A stretch of 64,000 bases of DNA from Coriolopsis trogii (taxonomy: Eukaryota > Basidiomycota > Agaricomycetes > Polyporales > Polyporaceae): positions 1,426,001 to 1,490,000 of the forward strand of contig JAHYIO010000033.1 in the NCBI GenBank assembly GCA_020543525.1, in the 5' to 3' direction. Below the pieces are notes generated by a model that was not told the origin of the DNA, ran no database searches, and saw only the letters and a program-made list of their open reading frames with translations. The translations under genes and the position numbers were made by a program. Numbering within the stretch: position 1 is the stretch's first letter; the number at the start of each line of letters is the position of its first letter. Shown in pieces: positions 13,296 through 24,766 of the stretch.

Positions 13296-14265
13296 CACTG
13301 GCGCTGGCTGCTAGAATACAAGAGGTACGATATTCGTGCCTAACCCATTGAAATTGCTCCGCTAATGACTCCGAGGCAGGGTGAGATATACATATATTTT
13401 GTACACTAGGCAGAGCGCAATGTCACTGTGTGATCATTGCCTCATGCGAAGATGCAATCTCCTACAGTGTAATTGTAACCGGACCATGCAGCGAATGATG
13501 GCCATGTCTCGAAGTTCGGGTACACACGTACACGCGACGTGAACTCCGGGATGTTGCTCATCAGGATCCCCGTGCCGGAGACTCGTCGGGATTGAATAGT
13601 CTGACAGCGGCGGTGCCTGCTGGAATGGAAGGCACTTCTTCACTCGGAACTGACTAAGATAGGGCGTTGCTGAGATCCAAGTGTCTCTATACTTATACAT
13701 TTCACCAGCGTAACGGCTCGTCCACCCCAACTTCGCCATCGATGTCTCACGTAGAACTCGGCAGAAGTCACCTATGTGAGTGGTAGCTGAGAAGTGGGCA
13801 GATGCATTCGCGAAGACTACACAGGTTTGCTTGTATTCGCTACCGGTGATCAGAGGGATCTCGAAGACGGGAAGTCGGCACTGCTGCCGGGCTACACGGC
13901 TACTTACACGGCGCGCTAATCCCCCAACTCAGAGCTCAGCACGCGCAACAATGCCTTGAATGGAAGTAACGTATGGCATACGAAGACCGCAAGTTGACAG
14001 TTTCTCTACATCATCCTCGCAGGTTTCCAAGTATGTCGTCGATGGCCGCTCTGCCTTGCTATAGTTCACCGAGCATCCTTACAACCTGCCTTCTTTGGAT
14101 TGCTGGTCCACATCAGAGTCTCTCTCTGAACATTTCTCCCTTCTATGGGGTCTTTGACCTTCATACAGGCATCAATTTCGGCGTCATCAGCGCCGCATAC
14201 ATAGTTGACGCTATCAGCTGTAGACACTACGCAGAGCCCTCACATCCATCAGCGCATCGACTCCA
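13296..14265. other. Spacer between DUF6533 copies 2 and 3
   Basis: Nearly 1 kb without a recognisable gene. A minus-strand open frame of 101 codons (13434-13739) has no domain or introns supporting it. Confidence 0.45.
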
Positions 14266-15947
14266 ATGATCCTCTTCAGTACGGTTGCAGAGTATGAAAG
14301 CTTGTGAGCTCATTGATTTTGTTTGCCCATCCAGTACTGATGAACATGCTCACCGCGTGCTAGGGAAGCAAATTCATATGGACGTGTTTCATCTGCCGGT
14401 ATGAGGTCTCGCTTCGATGAAGAATTCCCCATATTGAAGCAGGCCCAGCACTCGTCCTCTTCGAGTACTTCATCACTCTCGACGCTGAGGTAGCACTGTT
14501 CTGGACGAGACGACCACAGACCGGAGCTTCGACACTCTTCTTGGTCAACAGATACCTTGTTACCATGCTGAGGGTGGCGAACCTCTTAGGATTCATTCCC
14601 ATGTCCGACCAAGTGAGTGACTCGTAACTGGTTCCTTTCTCGCTTCGGTTGCTGACCTGCCGTGATGTCGAAGAGGTCAATCTTTCATGTCTGTGACTTC
14701 ATGTGGTCTCATTCGTTGAAGCTGGCAGATGCGCGAAGGCCACGAGGATAGCGCTAGCTTTTACGCTCCTCCAATATGTCCCATGGGCACGTAAGTCGTT
14801 AGAAAGCCTGCTATAGCCGAATATCATGGATGCTCAAGCTATCTGACTTGCATCCGGCATAGTATTCTCTGGTCTACGAGCACTTGCACTCAGCAGAAGC
14901 AAACCACTTGCTCTGATCATTGTCACGCTTTACATGACGACTCCGATCATCAACATAGTGCGCGAACGGATCTTGCTGCATGTATAGACGAAGGGAAATT
15001 GACCTCTCTCTTCAGTCACTGTTCCCATTTGGCTTTACCGGGACCTTTGATCCAGTCTTTGGCTGCACTGTGATCGATCCCATAGACCTATCCCTCTCCC
15101 GCAAGTAAGTCTTGGAGTCCGGCTTTGTGTGAGTGTCTGAACTGACCGGACATGCGGCAGATGTCCGTAATTTTATCGATTCGCATTATTCCAACACTCA
15201 CATTGAAAACGTAGTCGTTATCGCATCAAGGACGTGTTTCATCACTGCGGATCTTCTTCTCATCTTCATTACTTGGATCACGGTCTCCAGGGATGACATC
15301 ACCACTAGTATCACCCGACGGGACACTGCGACGTTGGCGGGGGTGCTCCTTCGAGATGGTAAGTTCGCTCCTATGTACTCTCCGCAGAGTTGTGAGATTG
15401 ACATGCTATTCTAGGTGCATTATACTTCGTGTACGGACTCGTGCTCTATTCGAGAATCATGCAGTAGCTCATCGTCTTGCCCTTGATAAAGCGTCCTTCT
15501 AGGTCTGCACGTCCTACATCTCATACTCAGCTTGTGTTCGGTGTGTCTTGCTCTCTTGTCCGTGTTGATCATTGTCTGATACGACTACAGATCCACGTTG
15601 CGCGACAAAGTCTGAGTTACGGATACGTGACAGTCTTCACCGAAGCGTGCGCGTCTTGCCCCCGGTTGCTCTTCTGACACACCTCACCTGCTTCTCTGAC
15701 TAGGTTCACGTGTATCCTGGTCTCACGCTTTCTACTCGATCTGCAAGCCGCACAGAGAAAAGCAGTAGACGATGGCGTCGCCAGCGATGGTCAGTCGTTG
15801 ACTGTAGAGAGTTCCCTCGGTTGTGAGAGCGTCGTCTTCCGACGTAGGGACGGATCCTCAAAGGGGTCCGTTGTGGATGACGATAGGGCTGCGCGAGAAC
15901 TGCTTGAGATGCAGGAAGGAGTCCGCGATGTCTCTGCAGAGACGTAG
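14266..15947 (+). CDS. DUF6533 multi-pass membrane protein, array copy 3
   Basis: The ATG at 14266 starts MILFSTVAEYESL. It joins in phase 2 to EANSYGRVSSA and in phase 1 to ALVLFEYFITLDAEVALFW, the DUF6533 signature. Then come VNRYLVTMLRVANLLGFIPM, VFSGLRALALSRSKPLAL, LFPFGFTGTFDPVFGCT, ASRTCFITADLLLIFITWI, TLAGVLLRDG, VLHVLHLILSLCS, YGYVTVFTEA and LVSRFLLDLQAAQRKAV, ending DVSAET. All blocks are in compatible frames after removing short introns, so this copy looks intact. The polar tail after the last helix is unrelated to the tails of the other copies, while helices and intron phases are conserved. Confidence 0.8.
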
Positions 15948-18315
15948 TCGACTTCCAACTCTGTGCTTCTTTGAACCCGCTGTAGTGACTAGAAGCGGCT
16001 CATATGCTAGTGCAAACTCACCTGCGAAGCTAGGCATTAGTCGACTCAAAACCTGCGCTGTGAGTGCTTGATATGCTGTTTACGAGTCTTGCGTTTGTCC
16101 ACTTTGTCGAGTTGGTTGAAGAACGTCCGGGGCTGCTGGAACATACACATGCCGCATTACACGGATTGCCTGATGGTCTCTTTCATTTTCTCCATTAATA
16201 GTCCACCGTTCGAGTAGTGCACGGTGAATCTGCTCTCGGGCGCTGCTTGACATGTAAATTACAAGTGGGCGTCGGGACGTCCGAGATTTACATGGTAAAT
16301 GACGGTAATTTACGTGGGTGTAAATTACGGTAAATCACCGGCAAATATCTGACATTTACATGTAATTCACCTAGCGAGTACTGAATAGTAAGTATTCATA
16401 TGCCTGTACTCGCTTGTCCAGGCAGCTTGGGACAGACCAACTCTACTTACAGTAGCTATGCATGACGTCGGGCAGTGTTGCCTCCCATAACGCCGGCCCT
16501 CATCACTGAAGCTGTTGAACTTGTTCCGCCCGCCACCGCAATCCAGACCAGGCGCTACGCAGGGCAAATTTACCGAGATTTACTTACCTGAATCCGGCAT
16601 CCCTGATTTACATGACATTTACCGGTGAATTACACATGTAAATTACCTAGTGCTGATCAGCACTTGCAGAATCCCCGTGCCCTACGTTCGAGCTCATCCA
16701 CGAACCGATGTTCGTCCGATGCTGGATAGATATGATGCCTTCGACTCCGCGCATCGCCTGAGCCGTAAGAAACTTGTCTTCGTGTGCGAGCTCTCCAGAT
16801 CAACGAAACCTATCGGGCGACTCACACCTACTTCATATCGCAAAACACTCCAGAGAGCGAAACAACCAGTCAATGCCCAAGATCCATCGTGTGGTCTCGG
16901 ATTGCAGTGGAACAGAGAGCAGATCAAGTTACTGGCTCAGGTTACAGGTATCCTCTTCCGTCGCTGTAGGCCGCAGGGGTCCCTCAGAATCAGTGCTACG
17001 ATAGCATGGAAGGACCAAAATAGTAGCAAACTCACCTTGTGACGATCACCGTCGACCCTTCCCCCTCCATCTTCGTGTGCCCAGCGACTTTGTACTCGGA
17101 ACGCGCCCTCCTTGCGCATCCCTCAACAGCTTCGTCACTATCACGCCCTTCAGGACCGTTACGTACCTTGGCTCCGCAGCCTGCGCTTCAATCATCTGGA
17201 TGAGCTGATGAGAGTTGAGGTCCTCGCTACTGCCGGCCGCCGGCGCCCTCAGTGCTGCGTTCTTCGGATTCGAACGCGTTGTTGATCAAGTCCAAGAATG
17301 AGAGCTGTTTGATGAGCGAAAGATTGACTCCGAGCTGGCTTCGAGTGAGCCAACCCAACATCTATAAGAGCTGGGATACATGCAGCAGTATTCTCTCGCA
17401 TGCGCAGGCGCGAGCCACTGCATCAAACTTGGAGCCTGGCTCCATGGTACCGAACATATTGCAGAGGGGTGCAGGGAGCGCCAGATAGATCATTGCATGC
17501 AGGTTTCGCGAGTTCATGCCAGTAGCTAAACGACGGTGAGTTTACGTCGAGGTAAGTTACGAGAATAAGTCCAGCCCCGGATATCCGGATGCAGCCGCGT
17601 TGGGCGCCACTCCTTCTTGGCCTCCTACCCTACCACCACCACCATCCTATAGTGCTGGACATTCTCGCTGATATGATCGTCATGTTGTGAGATGCTATGC
17701 ACTGTTGCCACGATGTGGTCCGCCTTCAACATCTTCTGAGACTCGAGCATCACCACCTTCTGAGCAGCGCCTTACAATCATGTTCTAATCAAGGAAGGAC
17801 TGTACTCGGACTCCGCTGCAACATGAGGTACAGGAAATCACGCAGATATCATATATGACTGTTCTGATAACCCATAGCATCTCCGACTGATACGCTGTCG
17901 AAGTGGAGCTTCAAGTCGTAACGTAACATCCCCACCATGATGATATATCACGGATCCCTGAATGCGACAAGTCCTTGACAGGTCCATTGCTCGCGAAGCT
18001 AACAGACCCGACGCTTCTTCGCTCTTACCGACCTAAAGATACGACTAGTGTAGAAGTAAAGCTATCGAGACGCGAAGAATCAGTGTGTGTCCAAACTCAA
18101 TGGTGATCCTTCCTGTCCGACAAGCATTCCTCGAGTGTCACTGCTCGTCTTCCATATCAAGCCTCCATTCCGAAGAAGACGTTGCATGATGTGTCTAGCT
18201 GAGAATGAGATGCGAAGACAATACCCGCGTTGACTTCTTGGTGCTCCCCGCAGGTTATAATCCCAGCGATGCGACAGAACCTCTCACATTCCTGCTACCC
18301 GTAGCGCTGTGCGCT
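15948..18315. other. Gene-poor spacer with repeat cluster
   Basis: About 2.4 kb between copies 3 and 4. The left part holds the TGTAAATTAC-rich clusters described separately. The stretch 16,700-17,500 has several overlapping open frames on both strands but no domain I recognise. The stretch 17,500-18,300 shows nothing. Confidence 0.5.
16249..16650. repeat. Two TGTAAATTAC-rich repeat clusters flanking a 0.2-kb core
   Basis: The motif TGTAAATTAC and close variants (ATTTACATG, GGTAAATGAC, GTAATTTAC) occur repeatedly at 16249-16372 and again at 16566-16647. The two blocks flank about 190 nt of unrelated sequence and end similarly (ACATGTAATTCACCTAG versus ACATGTAAATTACCTAG). A degenerate copy lies near 17530-17565. 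The near-palindromic units make orientation uncertain. The layout suggests subterminal repeats of a small non-autonomous transposon, but clear terminal inverted repeats and target duplications were not identified. Confidence 0.5.
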
Positions 18316-20082
18316 ATGTCCTCTGACGAAGCATCCGATGTTGCCTCCTATATTGCATATATAGAGAGCATGTGCGTACTCTGTCTTGACTACATGGTAT
18401 TCTCACGCTGAACACCCCATTATCTGCCTCAGTATTATCGGCAACTATTGCGAAGTTGGCGCATCCGGTATGTCCGCCTTCCATGAATTGCTACAGAGAG
18501 AAGTCTTGTTCAGCTGTTTCCTCATGCAGTTTTCTTCCTGTATGACTGCATCATCACATTCCCCCGCGAGAAGGAGTTGTATTGGAGGAGACCCTTGAGT
18601 CGCGCTGCCACGCTCTTCTTCTCTGTCAAGTATCTTGAGGTGATCAGGAGTGTCCTCACGTTGGTCTCCTATAGTGGCATGACACTCCCGTCGGATGAGG
18701 TCCGTGTTCAGACTTCTATAGGTGTTGTGATAGCACATACTGATCTAAGCCCAGAGGTATGCTCCTTCGTATACCTTGCGGGCCGGTCACAAAAATTCAT
18801 CTCTGACTCCGTGAAGTTGTGCAGCGCTTCAGAGAGCTATCGTTGTAACGATAGCTTTGAGTCTGCTTTCATGTGCTCGTCAGTTCTGTTTTCTTTGTCT
18901 CCAACAGTACCAGATGACTGACAAATCCGGCACTGGACCAGTGTTCTCAGGCATGCGGGCATACGCTCTCAGCCGGAGCTGGTGGTTCTCGGCGATCATT
19001 TCTATTCTCGCAACAGCGCCTGTGGGCTTTAACTTGGTATGCCTCATTCTACTTGTGCTTGAATTGCCATGGCTCATAGGGAAGCTATGTAGACCCCGTT
19101 CGGGTATGGGTTGAGAGGAGCGAACGCGCCAGGCCTCGGGTGTCTTTCTTACATGGAAAATGACGACCCAAAGGATAACCTTATGTATGTATCCTATAGG
19201 GCTCAGCTCGCTTCTAGCGCAGATCACTGACGTCCGTTGTACTCAACTTTGCGATGCGATGCAGATGTATGTGGCTCCATGACGTCAATGCCGACTTGAT
19301 ATAGGCTCATCATCGCGGCTATAGTCACGGTCATGTCCCGGACGAGCAACATTGTCGCAGATATCATGCTCATCTTGATGACCTGGGCGACAATCTGGCG
19401 GAGCAAATGGGGGTCTGTTGCCAGCCCAGCAGTCCTTGACGGGTATATTCCTCAGAGACGGTAAGTGTTTGCCATCTCTACAGAAGTATATGAATTGCCA
19501 CTCATGAGTCGATTCCAGGTGCTGTATATTTCATGTGCGTCGGAACTGACGAGAATTCTTTGCTTGCTTTGTGTCTCATGCCATATCAGCGTTCTTCTCT
19601 GCCTCAACGTCTCCCACTTGGCCTTCTCCGTACGCTCAGTAAGCCTCTCATCTGGACACTCTCCCGCATTCGCAACAATATGACCTTATTCATCGTGATG
19701 GGGGCAGATATTCGGGGATGAAGGCGGGAGCTATGTCACCATCTTCACCGAACCGTGCGTACCAGGCCTTGGCTAGATACACCGGCCTTTCTTGCTAACT
19801 GGCATCTGGATTCGCAGAGTGACGGTCACGCTCGTGGTACACTTCCTTCTGAACTTACAGGAAGCGAACCGGAATATATGCAAACTCGCGTCGGACAACG
19901 TCCTCCACTTTTCGAGCGAGACGCTCAGTTTCGCCTGCAATGTCAACGTCAACGATTCGGCAGGTGGCGGTGATGGCGATGGGCCCGAGACTGACTGTGC
20001 CCCTGTAGGCGTGCCGGATGCGCTTCCGCGGGACATCAGGGATCGCTGGGCTGAGACAGGAACAACTGCAGGATATCTGTAG
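18316..20082 (+). CDS. DUF6533 multi-pass membrane protein, array copy 4 (apparent frameshift)
   Basis: The ATG at 18316 gives MSSDEASDVASYIAYIES. It joins in phase 2 to IIIGNYCEVGAS and in phase 1 to VFFLYDCIITFPREKELYW, the family signature. Then follow VFSGMRAYALSRSWWFSAI, FGYGLRGANAPGLGCLSYM, SRTSNIVADIMLILMTWA, IVLLCLNVSHLAFSVRS, VTIFTEP and VVHFLLNLQEANRNI, ending at 20082. Between about 19405 and 19434 the frame that encodes the fifth helix runs to VLDGYIPQRR and a stop, while the family block LTGIFLRDG sits one frame over, directly before the expected splice donor. This looks like a one-base insertion (or two-base loss). The copy is therefore either recently inactivated or contains a sequencing error. 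Confidence 0.72.
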
Positions 20083-21296
20083 CAGCGGGACGGTCGAGTG
20101 GGAGGGTGGTTCCCTCGGCTGTGGTGAGAAGAATGGAAGCGGCTGACTTGTCTCTTTCGTATTGAGTCAAAGTCTCGTGCGGCAGCCAAATATAGTGACA
20201 GGTGCATTGCTTCGGCCATGATCAGCTTATGTGAATGACCGGCGTGCCATAGAAGTCACAGCGGCCAAAGAAGTCGACTTAGGGCTCATCAGATAGGAAT
20301 GTCATTGAGTTGAGGAGTCACCGCACGTCATATGGAGGTTCCAGTCAGCAAAGGAACTCGATATGTGAACAAAAAGTACTCCAGCTTCCGAGGACGAGTG
20401 ACGCGAGTTGAGGCCTGGGCGAAAGGCAACCTCAGCTCTGCCACACGTGCGAACGCCGATGGGATGTCTGGATCCATTTAGATCTCTTGTGTGTGGCTCT
20501 TGGCGACATGTCCCTGAGTTTGTTGATCGTTATGGGGAGTGTTCAACATGATCGTCGTGCGGTGCAAGCTGGTGCAAGTCGAACGTTGGCCAACTTCGGA
20601 CTCGTTCGGCATGTGCCTGGTTCGACGTGTATGGGCGCCAATGACCGAAGCATCTTCAACCGCGACAACCACTGTTACCGCGGTGCACTGCTGCCTCGAC
20701 CGCCCTGATGTTTGATCTTCAGACATTCCACGGATACTCTTCTATGATAAGGATGCGTTGTCGTTGCTACGTCGAACCTCTTATGCGATTCGTCCTCGAT
20801 CTGGCAGCATACACGGTGCTCTGAAGGAGTGAGTGGGTTCAAGGTGCTACGCCTGACCGATACCGTGACCATTGGCTATGCCTGACCTATACATAGCCCC
20901 TTCTCTCGTTGCGTGGGCTACTCAGTTCAGAACCAAAGCCACAGATCACATCTCTACCGTCGATATCTTTGTACCGTGAGGCTGTCTGTCGCACGGCAGC
21001 TTGGGATCTTGGTCCGCCAATGCGGGAAGGTCAAACGCACAATGCACACACTGCCACAGCATACGCACTGGTCGACGAAGATCACGCAGTACTCCTATAA
21101 TGCGGCCTTAACGGACTTTCTACTATCAGAACTCGGTGTTTCGAGGAAGACTGGAAGTCTCTGCACATTGTTCGTCAAACTAAACATGGCTCGTGTATAT
21201 ATGCGCTCCTGCAACACTATATTTGTAGCAACTCCTCGCGCGCCGCCCCTGTCATAACCTCTTATTGACCGCCCCGCGTAAACACCAAACCCACAA
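20083..21296. other. Spacer between DUF6533 copies 4 and 5
   Basis: About 1.2 kb. Apart from a short DUF6533-like C-terminal remnant at 20768-20824 I recognise nothing; the remaining open frames are short and unsupported. Confidence 0.5.
20768..20824 (+). pseudogene. Possible DUF6533 C-terminal remnant
   Basis: One frame reads YVEPLMRFVLDLAAYTVL and stops. This parallels the end of the family, where YVTIFTEP is followed by the last helix and RFLLDLQAA. No upstream helices of the family were found in the preceding 600 nt. The match is short and may be chance. Confidence 0.3.
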
Positions 21297-22974
21297 TGAC
21301 TGATCTTGTCGACGCATATGACAGCCTGTCAGTACTTCATGCTCACGACGCGTCATAACTACTGAGACCAACTCAACACAGGTTCGTCGGCACCTGCTGC
21401 ACAGTGGCAGCAGCAGGTAAGGTCGGATGTTATGCGGTGCGGCTGATCATCGTGCTGACAGTGTTCGTGAAGTCCTCTTCAGCTACGAATACGTCATAAC
21501 GTTTGGCAGCGAAGTGGACTTCTTTTGGAAACGCAAGCTCACAGGTCCATCCATTCTGTACTTGTCGAGCAAGTATGTATCACTCGCCAGCTACTTGCTA
21601 TGCCTGGTGATCTACTTGCCAATATTCCCCACGGACGAGGTGCGCGAACAAATCCTCATCGCGAGACGTACTGCTCAACCTCATATGTCAGAGGTCTGGC
21701 CACGTTTCTTCGACAGACCCTGGAAACACGCTGCTGATCTATCTGATCGTATAGCTGCGCTCTGACGCAGAAACTGTTGGACGCCGTTCAGGTCCTCCAA
21801 TTTGTTCCTTGGGCTTGTGAGTGCGAACATCGACTAACGAGCCTCATGAGCCATTAGCCGACGCCTTAGCAGTGTTCTCTTCCTTTCGGGCATACGCCCT
21901 GAGTGGAAAGAAGTGGCTGTTGTCGCTCCTTGTCTTTCTCCTCTCCATGGTACCTTTCGGTATCAATCTGGTGAGCGGTAGAGGTATCTTGGACAGGCAA
22001 GCTCATCTGATGTTCTAATAGGCTCAATACTTCGCTTTCACCTCTGGCGGGGTCAACGACCCGATCTTCGGATGCACGGAGATATCTACTATCACGACCG
22101 ACGTCTTTGCAAAGTAAGTTGCTGAGACCGATCACACATCATGCATGTTGACTGACTTCCGCAGATGTATGATGAACCATCAATACGCCCGTTCCTCTGC
22201 TGACTTGTCATTCCAGTCGTCATCGTCTCGCGAACGAGTTTGATAACCGCCGACGTTCTTCTCATCGGAATGACCTTGTACAGAGTGGGAAGGGGAGACA
22301 TCTTGTCGTACCTCGCTCGTCCTATGTCACTGGCGAACATTCTTCTGCGAGACGGTGAGCACAAGCTTACCCTGTTCTTTGCATGCTTTCGGCTGACATC
22401 CTGTCCAGGACTAATTTACTTCGTGTGCGTGCGCGGCTGAGACCATAGACCTGTATAAGTCTGACCATAACTATGGCCTCCTTGATAGCGTGTTGCTGAG
22501 TTTGAACGTCCTGCAGCTCACGTTCACGCTCCTATCGGTAACCGACTCTTCCATGGCAAATACCACGTCTAACTTCATGCTCTCTACAGATATTCGGAGA
22601 TGGTTCTGAAAGCTACGTCAGTCTGTTTACAGAGCCGTACGTTTCCCCGCTCGATCTGCAGCGCGACACTCCAGATAACAACAGCGTCGAACAGACTCAC
22701 GGCCGTGCTCGTCACACGCTTCCTCCTCCATCTCCAAGAGTCTGCGAGTCAAATGATGAAGATTCCCTCCCAGCACGAGCTACACATTTCAGATCAGAGC
22801 ATGCCGAGCTTCGTGGACAGACGCGTCATGGGCTCCATCGCTCAAACGTCTCGACATCCTCGAGCGCAGTGCAACGAACTCGAAGATTCAGAAGCCTCGT
22901 CGAGCGGGAGCACCCTACAGGAGGAAGCCTGGGCGCTTTCCATACCGCACTCGTCATTCTCTTCTGCTTGCTAG
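21297..22974 (+). CDS. DUF6533 multi-pass membrane protein, array copy 5
   Basis: The ATG at 21297 gives MTDLVDAYDSL. It joins in phase 2 to FVGTCCTVAAA and, in phase 1 through an AAG acceptor, to VLFSYEYVITFGSEVDFFW. Then come LSSKYVSLASYLLCLVIYL, VFSSFRAYALSGKKWLLSL, YFAFTSGGVNDPIFGC, VSRTSLITADVLLIGMTL, SLANILLRDG, SESYVSLFTEP and VTRFLLHLQESASQM, with a polar tail ending at 22974. All family blocks are present and no frame break was seen. This is the last copy of the array; the conserved gene NAA10 follows 440 nt downstream. Confidence 0.8.
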
Positions 22975-23415
22975 CGGGAGATGAGCTGGTCTGTGCTTGT
23001 TACTACCCACGTTCGGGTGGCCGGTTACGTAGGCGTTGTTTGTACGTATTAGGATCGGAAGGCAATAGCTTTGACGCTCGCCGAATGCGGGATTACTTGG
23101 CGTCTTGTTCGTGACCAGAGTCTCGGGAACGAGTCGGTCGGGGTTTCGTCCGCTTCCGTTTCTGAACCATGTGAAGACAACTTGATATTCATGTTTGAAG
23201 GAAGATACAACATTTTGAGGGTTCCTCTGACCTGCCAAGGAAAAGCCCCTTGCACAAATATCTTGCACTCACGTGTAGCGTGACGCAGTGACGCACCCCG
23301 TGGTGACGTAGTGAGCGCGCTGGAGGCGGACATTCATTTTGGAATCGAACGTCCGCACAACATTCGACGCGTACGCGATCCCGTCCAGCCGATAATCCGA
23401 TCTGAGCAGAAGATC
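22975..23415. other. Intergenic between DUF6533 copy 5 and NAA10
   Basis: About 440 nt; no supported coding sequence. It probably contains the 3' UTR of copy 5 and the promoter of NAA10. Confidence 0.5.
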
Positions 23416-24190
23416 ATGAACATACGGCCTGCCCGAGTACGTTATGGCCATGTTGCCTGCCGTGCTCCAGTGGCTGAGCGAGAGGCTGCAGGTAGAAGAC
23501 TTGGTCAGCATGCAAGCATGCAACCTGCACAATCTCCCGGAAAATTACCTAACGAAACACTGTGGGTATGTCTCCTGCCTCGGGCGATTAGGGCTGATCA
23601 GGAAGACGTGCGGTAGATTTGTTCTACTTGCTGTCTTGCCCACAGCTGTCGTACGTTGCGGAGGATAACGGGAAGATTGTGGGGTACATCCTCGCTCGGA
23701 TGTATGTATGCATGCGCGCTCTGCTCCGACGACAAGCGCATTGTTTCACGGAATTGTTGCAGGAACGAGGACGACGGCGAAGGGGAGGAGCCACACGGAC
23801 ACGTCGTCTCGATCTCGGTCCTACGGTCGTACCGGCGCCTTGGATTGGCGAAGAGACTGATGATCCAATCTCGTGAGTGAAACAAACTGCGTTTGCCACG
23901 ATCGCCGATCATGAAAGGCTCATGGGGACACGCCGCCGTTTTCTTGTTCATGTTCCTAGAGCTGGCCATGGCAGACGTGTACAAGGCGTCGTACGTGATG
24001 CTGCACGTTCGGAAGTCGAATCGGGCGGCACTGGGTCTGTACAAGGACACACTCGGGTTCCGCATACACGAGACGGAGAAGAAATACTGTAAGTACGTTG
24101 ATGGAAGTCTGGGGCGATCTCCGAGTTAGCTGACTGTATGTAGATGCGGACGGAGAAGATGCGTATGTGATGAGACGCACACTCGGGTGA
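23416..24190 (+). CDS. NAA10: N-alpha-acetyltransferase catalytic subunit NAA10/ARD1
   Basis: Catalytic subunit of the NatA complex, which acetylates N-termini of nascent proteins at the ribosome together with NAA15. Six exons (23416-23436, 23492-23561, 23617-23701, 23763-23872, 23960-24088, 24144-24190) give 153 residues, close to the family length without the longer tail of animal proteins. It starts [20 protein letters not shown], followed by [20 protein letters not shown] and [19 protein letters not shown]. The acetyl-CoA loop is [10 protein letters not shown] (R/Q-x-x-G-x-A/G type), followed by [20 protein letters not shown] and [17 protein letters not shown]. Every splice was chosen to restore this conserved protein; intron 2 uses a GTGGGT donor. 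Confidence is high because nearly the whole protein aligns from memory with fungal ARD1. Confidence 0.95.
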
Positions 24191-24766
24191 TGTGTGGATG
24201 TGTCTGGGAGCGTAGTGATCTACTCGTGTGATATGGTGGTACAAGGTCATGGCAAGCATGGGTGTGGCCACTGGCAGAGGAATGTCCGCTCCATGACTTC
24301 ATTTGGAGCTCCGCATGTTGCGGGGGGAGCTATGAAGGCGCCGCAAATGTCGGTGCACGCATGCAGGGAATTGTTGTCAATGGCGACGCGGAGAGGACGT
24401 TCGAGGGACGAATGAGTGTGCAACAGGCCAATCGCCATCCCGGGCATGTCGGGGTAAAGTAGGCGAGGGCGCTTGTCGGGTAGGACAGCCCCTGGGAATG
24501 ACGTCGGTGGCCTAGACTCACTCCATATGGCAATGCAAGCGCGGGGAAAGGCGCGCGTGGTCCTGGATTGGAAGTGGACACAACTCTCTCGGCCACCACC
24601 AGGGACAGCAGGCCAGTCTTCTCCCTGAGCCTCCTCGCTCTACCAGGGGCGCCTACTCCTTCTCTCCTCCTCCTCCCTCCTCCGGTCTCCTCGTTGCGCT
24701 CCGTGACCTACCGTCCTCCGTCCACCCCCACGGACTCCTTTCCGCCTCCCTCGTGCTCCGGTTCCC
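24191..24766. other. Intergenic between NAA10 and histidine kinase
   Basis: About 575 nt. The right half is strongly C/T-rich on the + strand (ctcctcctccctcctcc), as is common upstream of basidiomycete genes. No gene was recognised. Confidence 0.5.
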
